46,314 nt of DNA from assembly GCF_000342045.1 (NCBI RefSeq), contig NZ_AONQ01000036.1:1-46314 (forward strand). Direction: 5' to 3'. The DNA comes from Paramagnetospirillum caucaseum (GTDB lineage Bacteria > Pseudomonadota > Alphaproteobacteria > Rhodospirillales > Magnetospirillaceae). This document shows positions 40,501 to 46,314 of this stretch, piece by piece. A program made the translations under genes and the position numbers. Below the pieces are notes generated by a model. It had not been told where the DNA came from. It ran no database searches and was given only the letters and a program-made list of their open reading frames with translations. Every line of letters begins with the position of its first letter. Position 1 is the stretch's first letter.

Positions 40501-40755
40501 CCGGGCCTCGTGGGGGGAATAGCCGAAGAAGCCGGCGTCGAAGCGGTCGTGCCCGTCAAGGACATAGCCGGCCTTGACGTAATGCGGGTCCCTGATCTGC
40601 TCGGCGGGCACCCCGGCGGCCAGCAGTTCCGCATCGGAAAAGCGGGTGAGCGATTCCGTGCCGTCGCATAGATTGGTCCAGAACTGCCGCCAGTCGGACG
40701 CGCCGGCCAGCCGGCACGCGATTCCGATGATGGCGATCCCCCCCGGCTGCGCCAC
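34585..40755 (-). CDS. Single-module type I polyketide synthase
   Basis: Multienzyme of 2056 residues, domains KS (about 1-435), AT (530-840), DH (890-1185), KR (about 1215-1655), ACP (1695-1765) and TE (1800-2056). KS has C179 in AACSTSL, the GTGT His and NVGHAENASG. AT has S622 in GHSIGE and HAFH (about residue 718), which predicts malonyl-CoA. DH has H922, though its motif HRVHESMVLP has Glu where Gly is usual, and D1095 in LLDACLH. KR has TGGLGAIG, Y1568 and LVDD (B-type). ACP has S1728 in GLDSLMAV. TE has GHCLG with C1877 instead of Ser, D2005 and H2033. There is no ER. The start is GTG with GGGGAGG upstream. With one module it probably acts iteratively; the product is unknown. Confidence 0.95.
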   Translation of the reverse strand: MAQPGGIAIIGIACRLAGASDWRQFWTNLCDGTESLTRFSDAELLAAGVPAEQIRDPHYVKAGYVLDGHDRFDAGFFGYSPHEARLIDPQQRHLLEVAWETFEDAGYPPGRGHGPVAVYATTGTVVTNYMMNALSGHPDARYGGTASQLHFGNDKDYASTRISFKLDLSGPSLNVQAACSTSLVMIDLACKAIRDGDCSMALAAAATVRVPQRAGYVAVKGSIFSPDGHIRTFDANAGGTAFSSGVVAVLLKDVRQALDDGDNIYAVIRGSAVNNDGGRKPSYTVTSTEAQGEVLGKALAQAGFPPATIGYVECHGTGTSVGDPKELAALKRAFPGCAGGPPCPIGSAKPNVGHAENASGLVSLVKTALMLRDGVVPPNVNFSTLNLLLKLETTSFLINTEKLPWRPETQPRRALINALGMGGTNAAVAVEEAPAAPPASGRPRRPRHLFLLSARTVPALDALVGRYREVAAGDPAMDLGDVCHTLAAGRAHFAHRFAVTVESWAELRDRLAAYRPEQAGRVPDTPRRVAFLYSGQGSQFAGMGRSLYRSEPVFRESLDRVAAALAPHLGGSILDVLFSEGEGGASIHRTEHTQPALFAVQVALADCLGAWGIRPMAVAGHSIGEFAAACLAGALSLDQAARLVAERGRLMGALPEGGAMAAVFADEGTVRAALAGYPAGTIDVAAVNGPRNTVISGQAETVGAVLAALDGQGVAARRLTVSHAFHSALMAPALDGLAQAAAGAGARPSSVPWVSTLTGQTMATAPDAEYWYRQAREAVRFADAAATLAGMGITEYLEIGPGSGLLALAQDGVAGGDLAWLPTLGKAGDEGRTLLDSLAGLHRRGVAVDWRCFDAPFRSRRLSLPTYAFQHERFWLEAEASPRRPAVSPDGELAGHRRPSPLAVQQFDATYGRARLPWLGDHRVHESMVLPVAAGLTAALGAARHSLGAAALEVVDVAQDDILALADDEERPVCLLVEPGDGERAGFTLTSLGAGEGAWRTHLRGVVQKIAPERERGRGGGNGFDAKRIQRRCATSLKASAYYAGLKGLGLGYGPAFRGIESLWRGEGEALARVRLPDCVDPPATGGYPPPALLDACLHLYPAVIDALGDFSRPPPAGAALPLPVAMERFRMVPSAARDLWCHVKRRAAAGHGGHTVVDVEARDLDGTLVAGFEGVTLKPLPPAMFRPAGHRPDESGLYQLRWEEEAAPAAAGGGPAAWLLLGGDGDGTGPALAAALGAEGAVVRRVVSADVPATPEVMGELLRSFAAPAGRRPAGIVHLCGLDAAGQAQTDETAQRRVLGTALALAGILAGERGLFQAGARLWLVTRNAVAASADDPPAEILQAGLWGFGRSLAVEMPALWGGLIDLEAGDDGVAPLAARLARPDRETQSAFRRGRHLVARLAAIAPPEPPAPPESGGTYVVTGGLGAIGRRVAEWLARSRKAEVLVLVGRQGGKAADAAAVTRAIEAIGARVVIVKADMGDRADVRRLMRRVGALGPPLRGIYHSAGLVDDGMVEGMDWAQFRRVLAPKLDGAWWLHEASRDAGPCDFVLFSSVLSLLGSAGQANYTAANACLDALAAHRRSLGLPALAVNWGPWAEAGMAGGLDERAQAVWQARGLSFISSETGGRAFDLLFGGGLGQVAVAQVDWTAFIGQFAETPPLLAHLQGKVGAGPAAGLVELRASLASGSPARRRAALTAFLRQQVTAALGLSEPIEPGRPLREVGLDSLMAVTLTNRIEAAAGLLIPTFNLIRGPSIDQLIDELWPDTAGEPASIPEAEAEGAAGAVERDGWLVTIVGPEKPRARLFCFPFAGGGSATFRSWGPAMDPAIEVIAVEPPGRLTRIAEEPERDLERWVDRLMAAMDGKLDLPFAFFGHCLGSLTLYEATCRLMERAGVKPSHLFCSGARAPDRLKAVGPFETSLMRRLARMPGYRPDRPPYRQPGPIFAEIVRHFDIAASEHLLADPELRRLMLPAVRADFEMASTYRYRRRTPLDVPITCFVAIGDIFVSREDILGWGRFTNRQLQILMREGTHYSIIEDEAFIQRVISRELSRPAS

Positions 40756-40785
40756 GCCGCCGCCTCCCCGTTGCCAGATGGAACG

Positions 40786-41151
40786 CTACCAGTCCTCGCC
40801 GTCGTCGGGCTCGTCGCCGAACAACGAGCCGCCATCGGCCAGATCGGCCAGGCGCTCCAGGGTGCGCTCCATGAAGTCCTGCATGGAGGCCAGGTAATCG
40901 ATCCAGATCTCGATCATCAGCATGGCGAGGCGGAGCTGGAAACCGGCGACCCGCTGTCCGGGATTGCTGCCCCCCATGGCCATCAGCAACGGCAGCATCT
41001 GCATGAACGTTCCCATCTGGAACGGCATCTCGCGGTCATGACCGCCGCCCCGCCGCTCGCGGCGCGGGCCACGGCCACGACCTTTGCGGGATTTAATATC
41101 GTCAGAATCTCGCTCAGAGTTACTTTCATTCGACCGGTCATCATCTCGCAT
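40786..41151 (-). CDS. Unknown small charged protein heading PKS operon
   Basis: Protein of about 121 residues that I do not recognise. The N-terminal 45 residues are strongly charged (acidic, then basic RKGRGRGPRRERRGGGHD), probably disordered. A Met-rich hydrophobic segment follows (FMQMLPLLMAMGG), then an amphipathic helix (FQLRLAMLMIEIWIDYLASM) and a C-terminus of acidic residues (LFGDEPDDGEDW). It could be a membrane- or granule-surface binder of phasin style, but no family match is claimed. The gap to the synthase is 30 nt. A GTG at 41163 is an alternative start adding 4 residues. Confidence 0.65.
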   Translation of the reverse strand: MRDDDRSNESNSERDSDDIKSRKGRGRGPRRERRGGGHDREMPFQMGTFMQMLPLLMAMGGSNPGQRVAGFQLRLAMLMIEIWIDYLASMQDFMERTLERLADLADGGSLFGDEPDDGEDW

Positions 41152-41402
41152 ATCGATGCCCACCCATCTTGCCTTCGATTAAGGAGCCATTTGCACCGAT
41201 TACGCCTTATTACGAGACATGGCAAACGATTTTCCGGCAGAATGCCGGGGCCTCCGCCCGGCCGGTCCCGGGGCTTCCGAATATGGCAAGGAGGCAAATT
41301 ATGGAAATAGGCAGTTGAAAGCGTACCTCGGCTCAGTAAGATTGCAATTGGCGGGCTTTCCAGCAGTCAGCACGGCCAGAACACAGCAAAGGCGCCCATA
41401 GG

Positions 41403-44400
41403 TTGAGCCAGTCCAGCGTAAAACCTCTATTGGCCACAGTGGGAAAGGCGCAGGAGCTGAGCCGTGACCGCGAGCGCGTCCTTTGGCGGGGAGAGACCGC
41501 ACCCGGGGAATCGGCGCTGGTGCTGGTTCCGGCCGGGGACGAGCCTTCGGCGCGGATGCTGTCGCGCTTCCGCCATGAATTCGCCCTGAAGGACAGGCTC
41601 GATCCGGACTGGGCCGTGCGGCCGATCACCCTGGTCGAGCGGAGCGGTTCCGCCGAGATGCTCCTCGAGGACCCCGGCGGGGTCATCCTGGACAGCCTGT
41701 TGCGCGACCACGCGCGGGTGGACGGCGGGCTGGATATCGGGGAATTCCTGTCCCTGGCCCTGCGGATCGCCCAGTCCCTGGCCCGGATGCACAGCCGCGG
41801 CGTCATCCACAAGGACATCAAGCCGGCGAACATCCTGGTTCCGCCGGACGGACAGCCGGTCCGCTTCACCGGGTTCGGAATCGCGTCGCAATTGCCGCGC
41901 CACCACATCGCGCTCGACCCCATCGAGACCATCGAGGGAACCCTGACCTACATGGCGCCCGAGCAGACCGGGCGCATGAACCGGTCGGTGGACTGCCGCA
42001 GCGACCTGTATTCCCTGGGCATCGTGTTCTTCGAGATGCTGGCTGGCCGGCCTCCCTTCGCCTCGGATGATCCGGTCGAGCTGGTGCATTTCCATGTGGC
42101 GCGCAAGCCGCCGCCGCTTTCCCAGCTCCGCCGGGATGTTCCCGGGCAGATCTCCGACATCGTCGCCAAACTGCTGGCCAAGCCGGCCGAGGAGCGCTAC
42201 CAGACCGCCAGCGGCCTCGCTTCCGACCTCGGGCGCTGCCTGGAATCCTGGCGGCAGCACCGCTCGGTGCAGCCCTTCCGGCTGGCCGCCAAGGACATGC
42301 CCGACCGCCTGGTCGTTCCCGAGAAGCTTTACGGCCGCGCCGAGGAATTGCGCCGGCTGCAGGCCGCCGCCGAGCAGGTGACGGCCCGGGGCACCCTGGA
42401 CGTCGTCATCGTCACCGGCTATTCGGGCATCGGCAAATCGGCCCTGGTCGGCGAATTGCACAAGGCCCTGATCGAGCCGCGGGCGCTGTTCGCCTCGGGC
42501 AAGTTCGACCAGTACAAGCGCCACATCCCTTACGCCACATGGGCCCAGGCGTTCCAGGGAAGCATCCGCCAGGTCCTCGGCCAGGGCGACCAGCAACTGG
42601 CGGAATGGCGCCGGGCCATCCTGGACGCCCTCGGCCAGAACGGGCGGCTGATCACCGACCTGATCCCCGAGCTTTCCCTGCTGATCGGCGAACAGCCGCC
42701 GGTCCCCGACCTGCCGCCCAACGAGGCGCAGGTCCGCTTCTTCGCCACCTTCCGCCGCTTCCTCAGCGTCTGGGCGACGGCCGAGCATCCGCTGGTCCTG
42801 TTCCTCGACGACCTGCAATGGATCGATCCCGGCAGCCTGAAGCTGTTCGAATACCTGGCGACCCACAGCGAATTGCGGCATCTGCTGCTGATCTGCTCGT
42901 ACCGCGACAACGAGGTGGGGCCGGCCCATCCGCTGGCCCTGTCGCTGGATTCCATCCGCTCGCGGATCGCCATCGAGGAAATCCTGCTCCAGCCGCTGTC
43001 CATCGGGCACCTCAACCAGATGGTCGCCGAGACGCTGTCCTGCCCGCAGGACAAGGCGGAGCCCCTGGCCGGGATCATCGGCAGCAAGACGGCGGGAAAC
43101 CCGTTCTTCGCCATCCAGTTCATGCAGGGACTGTTCGAGGACGGCCTGCTCGCTCCCGGCCCCGAGGGATGGCTGTGGAATATCGAGCAGATCGCCCGGA
43201 AGAACTTCACCGACAACGTCGTCGACCTGATGGTCGGCAAGCTGCGCCGCCTGCCGCAAGGCACCCAGAACGCCATGCGGATTCTGGCCTGCCTGGGTAA
43301 CACCGTGGCGGTCAGGACGCTGCAGATCGTCCATGGCGCCGCCGCCGCCCTGGACGACGACCTGGACGAGGCGCTGCGCGCCTCCTATCTGGTCCGGCGC
43401 AAGGACGTCATCCGCTTCACCCACGACCGCATCCAGGAAGCGGCCTATTTCCTCCTCCCCGCCGAGGACCGGCCGGCCGAGCATCTGCGCATCGGCCGCG
43501 AACTGGCCGCCAACCTGGACGAGGACGGGATCGACGATGAGATCTTCGACCTGGTCAACCATTTCAACATCGGCGTGGACCTGATCGCCGATTCCGGGGA
43601 AAGACAGCGGGTCCGCCTGATGAACGTGCGGGCCGGCGAGAAGGCGAAGGCCTCCGCCGCCTACGCCACGGCCCGCACCTTCTTCGTGCAGGCCATGGAC
43701 ATGCTGCCGCCCTCGGCCTGGGAAGACGATTACGAGGGAACCTTCCGGCTGTTTCTCGAACGCACCACCTGCGAATTGCTGCTCGGCAATTTCCAGCAGG
43801 TGGACGACCTGTTCCCGCTCATCGTCGGCCGGGCGAAAAGCAACGCCGACCGCGCCCGCGCCTATCGGCTGCTCATTCTCCGCAACCAGGTGGCCGGCCG
43901 TTACGGCGAGGCGGTCGAGGTCGCCCTGACCGCGCTGCGCATGTTCGGGCTGACCTGCCCCACCACCCCGGCCGACATCGAGGCGGCGGTGGAAAGCGCC
44001 CGGCTGGAATCCAGGGGCAATCTGCGGGGCCGGGAGATCGGCGCGCTGATCGACGCCCCGGCCATGACCGACCCGGACGCCCTGGGCATGCTGGGCATCC
44101 TGGCCGACGCCATGCCCTGCGCCTGGATCGCCCGGCCCGACCTTTACGCTTGGCTGGCCCTCAACGCCCTGAACGTCACCCTGGTGCTCGGCAATGACGG
44201 CGATTCCTGCGCCGTCTACATGGGCTACGCCATCGTCCTGGTCAGCAAGTACGACGCCATCGACGAATCCCTGCAATACGCCAATGTGGCGCTGAAGCTG
44301 CAGGAAGCGCTGAACCGGCCCGACCTGCGGGGGCGCATCCTGGTCCGCGCCGGCGTGTTCATCAACAGCCGCCGCAACCATATCCGGTCGAGCATCGACA

Positions 44401-46314
44401 TCCTGAAGGAAGGCTTCGTCGAGTGCCAGGCGGCGGGGGATTATTCCTACGCGGTCTACGGCGCCCTGGAAATCTCGTGGCTGACCTTCGAGAGCGGCGC
44501 GCCGCTCGACGATTCCGCCGCCACGGCCATGACCTATGCCGCCTTCGCCCAGCAAAGCCGCAACAACGGACTGCTGCACACCCTGCGCTCCCAGGAGGCG
44601 TTCGCCGCCTGCCTCGCCGGGCAGACCGAGCTTCCGGCCTTCATGGAGCGCGGGGCGGAATCCCTGGCGGCCTTGACCACGGCCAAGTTCGGGACCGGCA
44701 TCGCCTATTTCCACCTGATGGGCCAACTGGCTTGCATGCTCCATGGCGATTACCGCCAGGCGCTGGAGCAAAGCCGCCAGATCGATCCGTACCTGAAAAG
44801 CATCACCGGATGGGTGGCGGAAACCACCTATCACCTGCTGGCGGTGCTCACCCTGGCGGCCCTCGCCGAGGGAGAGCAGACGCCCGAGTGGCGCGCCGAG
44901 ATGATGGCGCATGTGGACCTGCTGGCCAGAAGGACGGCGAGCAGTCCGGAGAATTACGGCTGCCGGCTGAGTCTGGCCATGGCCGAGGTCGCCCGCGTCG
45001 ACGGCGACCTGTCCGAGGCGGAGCGGCTGTACGAGGACGCCATCGCCCTGGCGCAGGAGCACGACTTCCTTCACATCGAGGCCATGGCCTTCGAACTGGC
45101 CTCGCGCTTCTACCGGGAGCGGAAGCGGGTCCTGATCGCCGACACCTACCTCCGCAAGGCGCGCGATTGCTACGCCCGTTGGGGGGCTCTGGGGAAGGTC
45201 CGGCAGATGGAGGCCGCCCATCCCCAGCTCATGGACAAGCACGACCGCTCGGGGGCGGCGGGCGAGGCCCACGGCCACCAGTTCCAGAACCTGGACGTCC
45301 TCAGCGTGGTCAAGGCCTCGCAGGCGGTTTCCGGCGAGATCGCCCTGGACCGGCTGGTCGAGACGCTGCTCCGGATCGCCGTGGAAAACGCCGGCGCCGG
45401 GCGCGGCGTCCTGGTGGTCGACCTGGGCGGAACGCCGACCGTCGTCGCCGACGCCCGGATCGACGACGGGGCCATCGTCGTCCAGTCGCTGCGCCAGGCC
45501 CCCGGCGTCAGCGCCCTGCCCGCCAAGATCCTCAACTATGTCCACCGGGCCTGGAAGCGCGTCCTGCTCGACGACGCCACCCTGGACAGCGATTTCGGCG
45601 CCGACGACTACATCAGGAAGCACAAGGTCCGCTCGATCATGTGCCTGCCCATGGTCAAGCAGTCGCGGCTGATCGGCCTGCTGTATCTGGAGAACAGCCA
45701 AGTCTCGCACGTTTTCACCGCCGCCCGCGTCGCGGTGCTGGAATTGTTGGCCTCCCAGGCGGCCATCTCGCTGGAAAACTCCCTGCTCTACGAGGACCTC
45801 GAGCGCCACAGGGACGACCTGGAGCGCACCGTCGCCGAGCGTACGGCGGAACTGTCCGAAAAGAAGGAGCAGCTGGACAAGATTCTCGCCGAGCAGGAAA
45901 TCATCCTGGAGAACGCCTCGCTCGGCATCGTGGTGATTCAGCCGGCCCCCGACGGGCGGCGCGTGATCACCCGCGCCAATCGCGCCATCGGCCGCCTGTT
46001 CGGGTACGGCATGGACGAACTGCTGGGCAAGGACACCCGGGAGATCTGGAACAACGACGAGGAATACCGAAACGTCGGCGAGGCCTACAAGCTCCTGGCC
46101 ACCGGCCAGACCTACAGCGGCGAACACGTCATCGGGCGGCGGAACGGAGAACTGGGGTTCTGCAAGCTGGTCGGCACCGCCATCGATCCCTCCGACCTTT
46201 CCACCGGCTCCATCTGGCTGATCGAGGACATCACCGACCGCCACAAGGCCGAGATCGCGCTCAAGGCCGCCAAGCAGATGGCGGAAGAGATGGCCGACGC
46301 CTTCCGCCACAAGA
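41403..46314 (+). CDS. Giant kinase-like/NTPase/GAF/PAS sensor (3' partial)
   Basis: Frame open from 41340 to the window end; at least 1637 residues, with no stop in the window. No ATG lies near the N-terminus; TTG at 41403 is the best start, with AAAGG 10 nt upstream. Domains: serine/threonine-kinase-like (about 10-275), NTPase with Walker A GYSGIGKS (339-346) and a DDLQWIDPGS Walker B region, long TPR-like helical middle (about 620-1290), GAF (about 1300-1460), coiled coil, PAS (about 1495-1620). This is the layout of the trifunctional Ser/Thr kinase-ATPase-sensor histidine kinase family, so a kinase should follow outside. The kinase-like part keeps HKDIKPAN (from H136) but has V42 at the Lys position and G157 in GFG for DFG. 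Confidence 0.9.
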   Translation, partial: MSQSSVKPLLATVGKAQELSRDRERVLWRGETAPGESALVLVPAGDEPSARMLSRFRHEFALKDRLDPDWAVRPITLVERSGSAEMLLEDPGGVILDSLLRDHARVDGGLDIGEFLSLALRIAQSLARMHSRGVIHKDIKPANILVPPDGQPVRFTGFGIASQLPRHHIALDPIETIEGTLTYMAPEQTGRMNRSVDCRSDLYSLGIVFFEMLAGRPPFASDDPVELVHFHVARKPPPLSQLRRDVPGQISDIVAKLLAKPAEERYQTASGLASDLGRCLESWRQHRSVQPFRLAAKDMPDRLVVPEKLYGRAEELRRLQAAAEQVTARGTLDVVIVTGYSGIGKSALVGELHKALIEPRALFASGKFDQYKRHIPYATWAQAFQGSIRQVLGQGDQQLAEWRRAILDALGQNGRLITDLIPELSLLIGEQPPVPDLPPNEAQVRFFATFRRFLSVWATAEHPLVLFLDDLQWIDPGSLKLFEYLATHSELRHLLLICSYRDNEVGPAHPLALSLDSIRSRIAIEEILLQPLSIGHLNQMVAETLSCPQDKAEPLAGIIGSKTAGNPFFAIQFMQGLFEDGLLAPGPEGWLWNIEQIARKNFTDNVVDLMVGKLRRLPQGTQNAMRILACLGNTVAVRTLQIVHGAAAALDDDLDEALRASYLVRRKDVIRFTHDRIQEAAYFLLPAEDRPAEHLRIGRELAANLDEDGIDDEIFDLVNHFNIGVDLIADSGERQRVRLMNVRAGEKAKASAAYATARTFFVQAMDMLPPSAWEDDYEGTFRLFLERTTCELLLGNFQQVDDLFPLIVGRAKSNADRARAYRLLILRNQVAGRYGEAVEVALTALRMFGLTCPTTPADIEAAVESARLESRGNLRGREIGALIDAPAMTDPDALGMLGILADAMPCAWIARPDLYAWLALNALNVTLVLGNDGDSCAVYMGYAIVLVSKYDAIDESLQYANVALKLQEALNRPDLRGRILVRAGVFINSRRNHIRSSIDILKEGFVECQAAGDYSYAVYGALEISWLTFESGAPLDDSAATAMTYAAFAQQSRNNGLLHTLRSQEAFAACLAGQTELPAFMERGAESLAALTTAKFGTGIAYFHLMGQLACMLHGDYRQALEQSRQIDPYLKSITGWVAETTYHLLAVLTLAALAEGEQTPEWRAEMMAHVDLLARRTASSPENYGCRLSLAMAEVARVDGDLSEAERLYEDAIALAQEHDFLHIEAMAFELASRFYRERKRVLIADTYLRKARDCYARWGALGKVRQMEAAHPQLMDKHDRSGAAGEAHGHQFQNLDVLSVVKASQAVSGEIALDRLVETLLRIAVENAGAGRGVLVVDLGGTPTVVADARIDDGAIVVQSLRQAPGVSALPAKILNYVHRAWKRVLLDDATLDSDFGADDYIRKHKVRSIMCLPMVKQSRLIGLLYLENSQVSHVFTAARVAVLELLASQAAISLENSLLYEDLERHRDDLERTVAERTAELSEKKEQLDKILAEQEIILENASLGIVVIQPAPDGRRVITRANRAIGRLFGYGMDELLGKDTREIWNNDEEYRNVGEAYKLLATGQTYSGEHVIGRRNGELGFCKLVGTAIDPSDLSTGSIWLIEDITDRHKAEIALKAAKQMAEEMADAFRHK

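Noticed and set aside
34657-40671. Plus-strand open frame of 2004 codons
   Set aside because: Antisense shadow of the polyketide synthase in GC-rich DNA. Composition is Gly/Arg/Gln/His-rich with no motif.
41427-46310. Minus-strand open frame of 1627 codons
   Set aside because: It is the reverse-strand shadow of the plus-strand giant sensor gene. The plus strand shows clear kinase-like, Walker A, GAF and PAS motifs, while the minus translation is a low-complexity Gly/Ala/Asp/Gln/His-rich product with no domain.

Overview
The window is GC-rich, gene-dense bacterial DNA. It most likely comes from an alphaproteobacterium of the Rhodospirillales, of Magnetospirillum type. This rests on a DUF4169-type small protein (an alphaproteobacterial family), the abundance of chemosensory, PAS and hybrid-kinase genes, and general codon style. 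Species was not determined. No CRISPR array, insertion sequence, integrase or rRNA was seen; there is one tRNA (Asp, anticodon GTC).

Layout. Bases 1-1784 carry the two permeases of a peptide/nickel-type ABC importer (the first is cut by the window edge). Bases 1774-8581 hold housekeeping and signalling genes: a tandem universal stress protein, a SPOR/TPR lipoprotein, a CYTH-CHAD protein, a PAS-GGDEF-EAL protein and a DUF4169 protein. Then come tRNA-Asp and an ammonium transporter (9128-10405) with a palindromic operator-like site upstream and no glnK beside it. Bases 10457-22452 are a tightly coupled nine-gene chemosensory operon on the minus strand. In transcription order it is ParA-like ATPase with a C-terminal membrane segment, CheW, CheR-TPR, a second CheW, a PilJ-type receptor, CheA-receiver, CheB, and two histidine kinases that each begin with receiver domains. 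No free CheY is present, so the kinases look like the output. Bases 22830-26337 hold a secreted Cache-domain protein, a second receptor and a patatin-like protein. Bases 26510-31184 are mixed: a hybrid kinase, an OlsB-like acyltransferase, a small membrane-anchored protein, MsrA, a hemerythrin-like protein lacking one iron ligand, and a CheX-like protein.

The most unusual part is 31281-41151, a five-gene minus-strand unit. It encodes a small charged protein, a 2056-residue single-module type I polyketide synthase (KS-AT-DH-KR-ACP-TE, with Cys in place of Ser in the thioesterase), a patatin-like protein lacking the usual Ser/Asp dyad, a fused E1 alpha-beta 2-oxoacid dehydrogenase, and a free 80-residue lipoyl carrier. 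No E2 or E3 is seen. I infer a dedicated acyl supply or acyl transfer route serving the synthase. A paralogue of the patatin-like protein lies about 8 kb away, next to the second receptor.

The last 4.9 kb is the 5' part of a giant plus-strand signalling protein (kinase-like, AAA/NTPase, helical repeat, GAF, PAS) that runs off the window. Its kinase-like domain lacks both the VAIK lysine and the DFG aspartate.
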